DNA from: Dokdonella fugitiva
Lineage (GTDB): Bacteria > Pseudomonadota > Gammaproteobacteria > Xanthomonadales > Rhodanobacteraceae
Length of the DNA: 64,000 bases
Assembly: GCF_004342425.1 (NCBI RefSeq)
Contig: NZ_SLWQ01000003.1
Location: forward strand, 124,001-188,000
Direction: 5' to 3'
Shown: in pieces, positions 18,547 through 25,685 of the stretch
Layout: each line of letters starts with the position of its first letter
How positions within the stretch are numbered: the first letter of the stretch is position 1
Translations under genes and position numbers: made by a program
Notes under the pieces: generated by a model
Databases searched by the model: none
What the model was told of the DNA's origin: nothing
Seen by the model: the letters and a program-made list of their open reading frames with translations, nothing else

Positions 18547-19740
18547 TCAGAGCGTGCAGCCGGCCGGGACCGGGGCGAGGCGCGCGAGGTCGAGCGTGCC
18601 GGAGAGGCCGGCATGCGGGCCGGCGGTAAAGGTGTAGTCCATCGTCAACGACGTGCAGCTGTTGAAGACGAGGCTGGCCGTGCCGACGCGCGTCGTGGTG
18701 GTGTCGGCGTGCTGGTCGAACAGGCCGCCGGTGGACTCGTAGATGCCGACGTCCTCGACGTGGGTGAAGCCGGGGCTGACCGCGGCCTGGAGGGTGTACC
18801 AGCTCTGCGCGGGCGCCCCCGCATCGGCGGCGGCGTTCGGCAGGTAGGTGTACCAGGCGGCGAACAGGACGCCCTGGGTGGCGTTGACGTCGAAGACGAG
18901 GCCCTGGCCGCTGCTGGCCGGGTCGTACCAGGTGCCGCCGAGCAGGTAGTTGCCGGGGTTGCCGGGCGTGCTGCCGGTGGGCGTGCAGGCGAGGTTGCCG
19001 AGCAGGCGGGTGAGCGGGATCGTGCCGTGGCGGCCGGAGCCGTCGGTGAAGCTGTAGTCGAGGCTGGCGTGGTCGCAGTCGTCGAAGTGGAAGGTGACTT
19101 CGCCGACCGGGTGGGTGGTGGTGGCCTGGGCGGAATCGAAGCTGCCGCCGAGGGTCTGGTAGACGGCCATGGTGGCGGAGTCGTCATTGCCGACCTGGCC
19201 CTGGACGGTGTACCAGCGCAGGCCGCCGGCGGCAGTGGTGTCGAAGGTGAACCAGCCGCCGAAGAGCAGGCCGGTGCCGGCGGCGTAGAAGTCGGGGAAG
19301 ACGTCCATGACGACGCCCTGCGACTCGGTCGCGGCATTGGCCCAGGAACCGGCGATGCCGTGCTGGTTCATCGTGAACGCGGGCGGCGCCGCGCCTTCGA
19401 CGGTGATCGTGCCGGTCATGCCCATGTCGCCGTGCACTTCGCAGCGGTACGGATGCACGCCCGGCGCGTCGAACGACACCGTCGCGCTCCACGTGTTGTT
19501 GCTCGGATTGCCGTTGCCGTTGCCGACGCCGTCACAGCCCTGTGCGCAGCGGAACGAACCGTCGTCGGCCGAGGCGTTGTGGAAGCCGCCCGCATTCGTG
19601 AAGGTGACGGTGTCGCCGACGTTGATGGTCAACTGGGCCGGGCTGAAGCGGTTGCTGCTGACGGTGACGGTGTGATTCTCTGCCTGCGCCAGACCGGCGA
19701 ACAGAAGGCAGAGGATGGGAAACGCGGTGCGCATGCGCAT
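18547..19740 (-). CDS. Secreted cupredoxin with a duplicated C-terminal domain
   Basis: A 397-residue exported protein; the signal peptide is residues 1-20 (MRMRTAFPILCLLFAGLAQA). Residues 21-115 form a plastocyanin/azurin-like domain with a full type-1 copper site: H54 in GGFHNAS, then C100, H103 and M108 in YRCEVHGDMGM. Two homologous domains of about 120 residues follow (about 130-248 and 268-389). Each reads G-x-W-(A/Y)-(N/D)-(A/P)-A-x-x-(S/E)-x-QG and continues with W-(F/Y)-T-(F/Y), (W)YT-(V/L)-Q, a GG-x-FD turn and D-Y-(S/T)-F-T. It is probably a periplasmic or surface electron carrier with binding modules. No FADGFD tag is present. Confidence 0.85.
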   Translation of the reverse strand: MRMRTAFPILCLLFAGLAQAENHTVTVSSNRFSPAQLTINVGDTVTFTNAGGFHNASADDGSFRCAQGCDGVGNGNGNPSNNTWSATVSFDAPGVHPYRCEVHGDMGMTGTITVEGAAPPAFTMNQHGIAGSWANAATESQGVVMDVFPDFYAAGTGLLFGGWFTFDTTAAGGLRWYTVQGQVGNDDSATMAVYQTLGGSFDSAQATTTHPVGEVTFHFDDCDHASLDYSFTDGSGRHGTIPLTRLLGNLACTPTGSTPGNPGNYLLGGTWYDPASSGQGLVFDVNATQGVLFAAWYTYLPNAAADAGAPAQSWYTLQAAVSPGFTHVEDVGIYESTGGLFDQHADTTTTRVGTASLVFNSCTSLTMDYTFTAGPHAGLSGTLDLARLAPVPAGCTL

Positions 19741-19820
19741 GATGGACTCCGTGCGGGTGGCGGACATTCATGCGTGGGTACCGGCGGCGCGCCGGAAGGT
19801 TGCATCGCACGACGACGATG

Positions 19821-19844
19821 CGCCCGCGCGTGCCGGCGCGGGCG
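19821..19844. terminator. GC-rich hairpin downstream of the M56 gene
   Basis: A perfect 9-base stem, CGCCCGCGC (19821-19829) with GCGCGGGCG (19836-19844), closes on a 6-base loop 49 bases after the M56 gene stop. No U-tract follows on either strand, so it is only terminator-like and may instead protect the transcript. Confidence 0.35.
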
Positions 19845-19892
19845 TCGCGTTCGTCGGCGGTACGCGCGCGCACCGCCGCGGTTGCCGCGGGT

Positions 19893-22259
19893 TCAGCCGG
19901 CGAAGCGGTCGAGCGCGCGTTCGGCCTCGCCGCGGTCGAACGTGCCGAGGTGGCGTGCGACATCGCGATAGCGCGCGACGAGCGCGGGATCGTTCGGCAT
20001 CGCGTGCGCGAGTGCGACGAGCACGGTGCGGCATTCGAAGTCCGAGCCGATCGAACCGGCCGCATCGAGCACCGCGCGCGCGCCGGCCACGCCGAATTTC
20101 GGCGCGCGGATCAGCGCGAGCAGCGCCTCGCGCCGCTCGAAGTCCGAGCCGATGCCCGCGCTCGCGGCCGCGTAGTCGGCGGCGATGCGTTCGGCGTCGC
20201 GCACGCGGCCGACCGCGTCGACGAGCAGGCTGCGCCGCTCGAAGTCGGAACCGATCGTCGTCGACGCGTCGATCACCGACGCGAGCGTCGCGTCGTCGAG
20301 TTCGTGCGCGGCGAGCAGCGCGGTCAGCGTGCGCCGGTGCTCGAAATCCGAGCCGATGCCGTTCGCGGCGGCGAGCCACGCCGCGCGCAGCGACGGGTCC
20401 GGCGCGAGCGACGGCAACAGTCCGGTCAGGAGCTCGGCGCGCTCGAAGTCGGATCCGATCTTGCGCGCCTGCGCGACCACGAGCTTCTGCTGCTCGGCGT
20501 CGAACGGTCGCGCCGAACCCAGCGCACCGAGCGCGTTGCGCTTCTCGTAGTCGGAATCGATGCCGTCGACGAGGCCGATCGCACGCGTGACCTGCGCGCC
20601 GGAGAGATGGCCGATTCCGGCGAGCAGCTTGATGTAGACGCCGCGCGCGTAGCCGGAGCGGATGCGCGCGATCTCGTCGAGCACGGCGTCGGCGCCGCCG
20701 CCCGCGTGGATCCGCTTCACGCGCGCCTCGGCGCCGAGCGCGCTCTCGCGTACGAGGCCGGCGATCGCGCCGGCGACCCAGGCGCGGCCCGCGGCATCGA
20801 TCGGCTGCTCCTGCTCGTTGACGAAGTAGCGCTGCACGAGCTTGCCGCCGTTGCTGCGGTACTCGATGCGTCGGTCGAGGCCGGGAGCCGACTCCTCGAA
20901 CGTCGCGCTGCCGCCGTCGGTGAGGCTGGCGACGTCGTCGTCGCGATCGTTGAACGCGATCTTGCCCTTGATGCGCGCGCGGTACTCGCGGTCGCCGTCG
21001 CCGACCTCCACGTAGGTGGACTGGCCGAGCACGCCGCCGTCGCTCGAGATGTGGATGCGCGAGGCGCCGTCCTTCGGCGGCGCTGGCGGCGCCGGGGGCG
21101 CGGGCGGCGCGGGTGGGGCCGGAGGAGCCGGCGGCGAGGTCTGCGCGACCGCGGTGAAACCGGGCAGCAATGCGGCGGCGAGGATCAGCGCGGCGCTCGC
21201 CGCGAACGCACGCAGGCGCGAAGGAGTCGTGTTCATCGGGTGGCCTTCGATCAGGTGTTCGATGCGTTGCAGGAGCGGCGACTCGCGCTGCGCCATCGCC
21301 GGCGCGAGGGCGAGGTCGTCGCCCCCGACGTGGCGGCTCGCGCATTCGGCGAGGCATTCGGCGAGCGGGCGGCCGTCGCCGAGATGGCGCGCGGCCCACG
21401 CATCGCACGACAGCTCGGCGATCTCGTCGAGGCGCCGCCGTGCGAGCAGCGCGAGCGGCAGGAACCAGAGCAGCGCGCACCACGCCGCGGTCGCGAGCTT
21501 CCACGCGGGATCGCGCCGCGCGAGGTGCGCGGTTTCGTGCGCGAGCATCGCGCGCAGTTGCGCGCGGTCGAGCAGTTCGAGCGCCCAGCACGGCAAGGCG
21601 ATGCGGCGGCCGTGCGCGGCGATCGGACTCGCCAGCGCGGCGAGCGCGGCAAGGCGTGGCGTTTCGATGTGCGCGGCGCGCGCGAGCGCGTCGGCGTCGC
21701 GGGCAAGCGCCGCGTCCTCGAGCGGCGTCGCGTCGCGCAGCGCGCGCGCGAGGCCGAGCCAGGCGAGGCCGAGGCGTCCGAGCAGGAGCAAGGCGCCGGC
21801 AAGCCACGCCGCGACGAGCACGCGTGGCCAGCCCGGCCAGACGCGCGCGAACGACGCGCGGGCCGCGCGGTCGACGACCGGCGCGTCGGTGCGTGCGCCG
21901 TCGCGTGCGAGCGCGGCTGCATCGTGCGACGCGGACGTACGCCGTGCATCGACGGACGCGTCGGTCGCCTCTGTCGCATCGACCGGCACGGGCGCAGCAT
22001 CGATGCGCGTCGCGGCGACCTGCACGGCGGCCGCGGCATCGCCCTGCTCGAACGCGAAGCGTGCCGCGAACGGCGACGACAATGCGAGCTGCGCGCTCGC
22101 GCTGAGCGCGCCGCCGAACAGCGCGACGCGCCAGAGCAGTTCGCGCCACGCCGGCAGCCGGCGCAGGACGGTGCGATCGAGCAGCCATGCGATCGACAGC
22201 ATCGCGCCCGCGTGCAGCGCGAACGTGAGCAGCCAGGCGACGAGCGGATCAATCTTCAT
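19893..22259 (-). CDS. BlaR1/MecR1-type M56 metallopeptidase fused to a 34-residue repeat solenoid
   Basis: A 788-residue membrane peptidase. Helices near residues 8-27, 42-58, 146-170 and 257-272 surround the zinc motif HETAH (241-245), with the third ligand probably in AELSCDAWA (about 282). A further hydrophobic segment (352-372) and a PPAPPAPP-type linker (376-395) lead to an exported C-terminal part. That part contains eight units at an exact 34-residue period (starts at 533, 567, 601, 635, 669, 703, 737, 771), most reading I-G-S-D-F-E-x-R-x-x-L-L. In BlaR1-type systems the peptidase inactivates the BlaI repressor on sensing a signal. Here the penicillin-binding sensor is replaced by the solenoid. 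The start ATG 22259 overlaps the BlaI stop by 11 bases. Confidence 0.9.
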   Translation of the reverse strand: MKIDPLVAWLLTFALHAGAMLSIAWLLDRTVLRRLPAWRELLWRVALFGGALSASAQLALSSPFAARFAFEQGDAAAAVQVAATRIDAAPVPVDATEATDASVDARRTSASHDAAALARDGARTDAPVVDRAARASFARVWPGWPRVLVAAWLAGALLLLGRLGLAWLGLARALRDATPLEDAALARDADALARAAHIETPRLAALAALASPIAAHGRRIALPCWALELLDRAQLRAMLAHETAHLARRDPAWKLATAAWCALLWFLPLALLARRRLDEIAELSCDAWAARHLGDGRPLAECLAECASRHVGGDDLALAPAMAQRESPLLQRIEHLIEGHPMNTTPSRLRAFAASAALILAAALLPGFTAVAQTSPPAPPAPPAPPAPPAPPAPPKDGASRIHISSDGGVLGQSTYVEVGDGDREYRARIKGKIAFNDRDDDVASLTDGGSATFEESAPGLDRRIEYRSNGGKLVQRYFVNEQEQPIDAAGRAWVAGAIAGLVRESALGAEARVKRIHAGGGADAVLDEIARIRSGYARGVYIKLLAGIGHLSGAQVTRAIGLVDGIDSDYEKRNALGALGSARPFDAEQQKLVVAQARKIGSDFERAELLTGLLPSLAPDPSLRAAWLAAANGIGSDFEHRRTLTALLAAHELDDATLASVIDASTTIGSDFERRSLLVDAVGRVRDAERIAADYAAASAGIGSDFERREALLALIRAPKFGVAGARAVLDAAGSIGSDFECRTVLVALAHAMPNDPALVARYRDVARHLGTFDRGEAERALDRFAG

Positions 22260-22638
22260 CGCGACCTCCGCGGGCGAGCCGGCGCCGCACCTTGGCGAGA
22301 TCGCCGGGCGCGATCTCCGATTCCTGCACGAGGTGCGCGACGAGCTGGCGGGCGTCCCCGCCGAACAACGCGCCGAGCAGGTCGTCGACCATCGAGCGGC
22401 GCACATCGGCTTCGTCGACGAGCGCGCGATAGAGCAGCTGGCGGCCGTCGCGCCGCTGCGCGACGACGCCGCGCTTCTCGAGTCGCGTGAGCAGGGTCGC
22501 GACGGTCGTGTGCTTGAGCCCGCGCGCGTCGCCGAGCTCTGCGGCGACGTCGGCGGTGCTCGCCTCGCCGAGCCGCCACAGCACGCGCATGAGCGCGATC
22601 TGCAACTCGCTGAGGCTGACGTCCTTCGTCCGCGCCAT
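22249..22638 (-). CDS. BlaI/MecI-family transcriptional repressor
   Basis: A 129-residue winged-helix repressor: SLSELQIALMRVLWRLGEAS, then VAAELGDARGLKHTTVATLLTRLEKRGVV (recognition helix and wing), then a C-terminal dimerisation helix region (VRRSMVDDLLGALFGGDARQLV). Family members bind a TACTACA-n2-TGTAGTA-type palindrome and are released by proteolysis by the cognate M56 partner, encoded immediately downstream with an 11-base overlap. A matching operator lies at 22652-22679, just upstream of its start, implying autoregulation of the pair. Confidence 0.95.
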   Translation of the reverse strand: MARTKDVSLSELQIALMRVLWRLGEASTADVAAELGDARGLKHTTVATLLTRLEKRGVVAQRRDGRQLLYRALVDEADVRRSMVDDLLGALFGGDARQLVAHLVQESEIAPGDLAKVRRRLARGGRDED

Positions 22639-22651
22639 CGGCGTCCACTCT

Positions 22652-22679
22652 CTACAGTCGTAGTACTACAGTTGTAGTA
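22652..22679. promoter_or_regulatory. Double BlaI-type operator
   Basis: TACTACAGTTGTAGTA (22664-22679) is a perfect 7+7 palindrome around GT and matches the known BlaI/MecI operator form. Directly beside it is CTACAGTCGTAG (22652-22663), a second, slightly weaker dyad, so two repressor dimers could bind side by side. It ends 14 bases upstream of the blaI-like start codon. Basis: the sequence plus the established family operator. Confidence 0.88.
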
Positions 22680-22786
22680 GATCGACGCGGCCGGCGCAAC
22701 CTGCCGGAAGTCATGTGCTCCCGATGCACGCGGGAACGCGTGGGTCGCAGGCTCCGGCCGGGCGGACGCGGGTGCGACAGGCGGCG

Positions 22787-25618
22787 CTAGCGCGCGTCGA
22801 AGCCGTCGACGAACAGGCTCGTTTCCGCGGTGGCGAAATTGTTGCGCAGGTCCGATTCGCCGAGCGCGGTCGAGCCATGCACGTACGCCGATAGCAGCGG
22901 ACGCGCCGGATACCCGAGCACGCCCACGCTGCCGCTGATCTCGATCGACCCGCCGGGCGAGACGTCGAACGTCGCGCGCACGTCGCCCGAGTCGACGTCG
23001 ACGACGCAGTTGCCGGCGGCGCTGGTCGTGCATGCGGGTGCCGTCACGCCGCTCGGCCACGGCATGTGCGCGAACACGGTCGCACCCTGCACCGCGGCGT
23101 CACCGGTGTACGTCGCGCGCAGGTGGAAACCCACGCTGTCCCCGACGGCGGCGCTCGCGCGATCGAGGTGCGCTTCGATCGCCAGGTCGCCGTGCGCGGT
23201 GGTCGCGAGATCGAGCAGGGCGATCCCCGTCGTCGCCGTTTGCGGCGCGTGCGTCCTGTAGGTCTGCACGAGGAAACGGTCGGCGTCGACCTGGCGCAGC
23301 AGGTCCTGGTCGGTGAGTTCGCCGTACGGGTCTTCGTCGTAGGCGGCGAAGAACTGCTCGTCGGACAGCACGCCTGTCTGCAGGTCGAAATGCGCGAACG
23401 ACTTGAACGAAGGCAGTACCGTCGCGCGCGGGTGACGCCAGAGCTGCAACACGAGGTTTCCGCCCGCTTCCAATTCGGCGCGCAGGATCGACGTGCGTTG
23501 CGGCGGGACGTCGGTACCGATCAGCCATTCGTCGACGGTGCCGCTGCCGTCGTTGTGGAAGCGCCGCAGCAGTGCGCGCGAGCCGAGCGCGCCGTGGATC
23601 AGCACGTCGCCGCCCGGCAGGACGATCGGGCCGTTCTCGAAGCAGAGATCCTTGCAGCGCGCATGCGCGACGCTGCGGTCCCACACGACGGCGCCGGTGG
23701 CGGCATCGAGCTTCGCCCACGAGGTGCCGGAAGCGGTCTCGCCGAACACGACGACGTGCGTGTCGTCGACCTTCAACACGTGGCGGTCGATGCCGTAGCC
23801 GGCATACAGCGACGACGACCATGCGACTGCGCCGCTGGCGCTGGACAGGCCCTCGAACGTCACACTGCCGCCGGACGGCAACGTCGAAACCACGTGGTCG
23901 GTGGCGAGCACGAACTCGCGCGTCGTCCGACTGCCGTCTTCCAGGCCCTCGCGCCACGCCACCTGGCCGTCGCCCGATGCGAGCTTGTAGATCGCGGCCT
24001 CGTAACAGACATTGCCGTTGCCGCAGGAAGCGCCTTCGCTGGTCGAGACGAACACGTTGCCGCTGTCGTCGAGTTGCGGCTCGTAGACGGTCGTGCAGAC
24101 GCGCCCAGGGTCGGTCAGCAGCGCACTCCAGAGGCGCGCGCCGTTCGCCGCGTCGTGCAGGGAGACGCGAGCGCCGGATGGCGACCGGATGCAACCCTGC
24201 TGCTGCAGCGACGACGTCGTCGCGACCTTGCCGGCGTGTTCGGCGAGCGCGAGCCAGGTCGGATACAACGGCCCATCGGCACCGAACTCGGTGACGGGGT
24301 CCGACATCTGCCAGGTCACCGCGCCCGTCGTCGCGTCGAGTTTGCGAAGCTGGATATCCACCGTCGACGCGTGCTGCGACGCCGACGCGGTGATCGCGTG
24401 TCCGGCATCCGGCGCGATGCTGGCAACGAGCGTGCGTTGCGGCACCGTCGGCGTCGGTGGCGTCGCGGCCGACGCGCCATTGTCGAGACGAATCCGCTGC
24501 AGGAACAGCGGCGCGCGCTGGTAGTGCCCGTAGGGATGGCCGACGATGAAGAACACGCCGCCCTGGAGCCCGCCCATGTCGTCGAGTGCCAGGTCGTTGC
24601 CGTAGGCGTCGGTCGACGGCCGCGAGATCGACCATGAGGTGGCACCGCTCGCCGCGTCGACGGCGACGAGCTGGGCATTGCTCGACAGGACGAGCTTGCC
24701 GCCGATGACGCTCGCCGGATAACCGGGATTGGGCAACGCAGTCGTCCAGCGCGCCTGCCCCGTGTCCGCGGCGAAGCGCCGGATGTTCGCGACGCTGGCG
24801 ACGATCGGCTCGCGCGTGCCGTCGTCGCTGGCCAACACGATGTCGGACGCGTAGATGTCCTGCGTCCACGCGACACCGCCATCGCCGACCCGACGTGCGC
24901 GCAACAGATCGCCGAAGCGTTCGAACAGCATCGTCGCACCGACGCCGACGATGCCTCCCTCGCCGGATGCGGCGCCGCTGACGTTCCATTGCTCGGTGCC
25001 GGCGGCGTCGAACTTGATCGTGCGCAACCCCGTCGCCGAACCCGCCGTCACGTACAGGCTGCCGGCGGCGTCCGCTGCCACGCTGATGCCGGCTCCGGCT
25101 CCGTTCACGACGCCTGCGATGATGGGCCGCTGCCAGACGACGTCGCCGGTGGCGGCGTCCATCACGGTCAGGAAGGCGGCGTCCACCGCGGCGATGCGCG
25201 TGTTGCCGACCTCGACGAAATGCAGCGCCGAAATCGAACGCGACCAGGTCTTCGATCCGCTCGGATCGATCCGCAACAACTGCGATTCGGCACTGCCGGT
25301 CGCCAGCATGTACGCGCCACCATCGGCGGTTGCGGTCATTTCCGGGGTGGAGTAGAGGAGGGGGGAATCGACCGACCAGCGCAGCGCGCCGGCAGCGTCG
25401 AAGCGCGCGTACATCGGCGACTGTCCCTCGACGAGCACGCCGCCGTCCGCACCGAAAGCGACCTTCTGGTCGGGCTGGCTGCGTGGCCAGCCGAACGTCA
25501 TCGGCGCCGACGAGAGCCAGTCCTGCTCCCAGGCGAACCCGGCGTGCGCGGCGCTGCTCGCAGCGAACACCGCGCCGGCGAACAGGCCGGCGATCCATGA
25601 CGTCGGTCGACCAATCAT
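22787..25618 (-). CDS. Giant secreted PQQ-type beta-propeller protein with FVDGFD tag (copy 1)
   Basis: A 943-residue exported protein. The start ATG 25618 follows GTGAGG and gives signal peptide MIGRPTSWIAGLFAGAVFAASSAAHA. About 750 residues contain propeller-like repeats of the form D-A-A-T/S-G-A-x-x-W-x-x-S/P (LDATTGAVTWQMSDP, LDAATGAVVWDRSVA, LDAASGATSWSISRP), as in PQQ-binding-like propellers. After these comes a DUF11-like beta-sandwich (VGDSVGFHLRATYTGDAAVQGA to FDVSPGGSIEISGSV) and a C-terminus ending SLFVDGFDAR. No catalytic site is evident. It is paralogous to the next gene on this strand, 67 bases away, with the same domain order. Probably a surface or secreted protein of unknown ligand. 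Confidence 0.85.
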   Translation of the reverse strand: MIGRPTSWIAGLFAGAVFAASSAAHAGFAWEQDWLSSAPMTFGWPRSQPDQKVAFGADGGVLVEGQSPMYARFDAAGALRWSVDSPLLYSTPEMTATADGGAYMLATGSAESQLLRIDPSGSKTWSRSISALHFVEVGNTRIAAVDAAFLTVMDAATGDVVWQRPIIAGVVNGAGAGISVAADAAGSLYVTAGSATGLRTIKFDAAGTEQWNVSGAASGEGGIVGVGATMLFERFGDLLRARRVGDGGVAWTQDIYASDIVLASDDGTREPIVASVANIRRFAADTGQARWTTALPNPGYPASVIGGKLVLSSNAQLVAVDAASGATSWSISRPSTDAYGNDLALDDMGGLQGGVFFIVGHPYGHYQRAPLFLQRIRLDNGASAATPPTPTVPQRTLVASIAPDAGHAITASASQHASTVDIQLRKLDATTGAVTWQMSDPVTEFGADGPLYPTWLALAEHAGKVATTSSLQQQGCIRSPSGARVSLHDAANGARLWSALLTDPGRVCTTVYEPQLDDSGNVFVSTSEGASCGNGNVCYEAAIYKLASGDGQVAWREGLEDGSRTTREFVLATDHVVSTLPSGGSVTFEGLSSASGAVAWSSSLYAGYGIDRHVLKVDDTHVVVFGETASGTSWAKLDAATGAVVWDRSVAHARCKDLCFENGPIVLPGGDVLIHGALGSRALLRRFHNDGSGTVDEWLIGTDVPPQRTSILRAELEAGGNLVLQLWRHPRATVLPSFKSFAHFDLQTGVLSDEQFFAAYDEDPYGELTDQDLLRQVDADRFLVQTYRTHAPQTATTGIALLDLATTAHGDLAIEAHLDRASAAVGDSVGFHLRATYTGDAAVQGATVFAHMPWPSGVTAPACTTSAAGNCVVDVDSGDVRATFDVSPGGSIEISGSVGVLGYPARPLLSAYVHGSTALGESDLRNNFATAETSLFVDGFDAR

Positions 25619-25685
25619 CCTCACATCCCCTGACAGCGGACCCGCCGCGCAAAGTCCCATTGTAGCGCGTATCGGCCGCGGGACC

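Noticed and set aside
19770..22490. 906-residue open frame on the plus strand
   Set aside because: It is antisense to the M56 peptidase gene, with composition typical of a shadow frame. The repeated look comes from the 34-residue repeats on the other strand.
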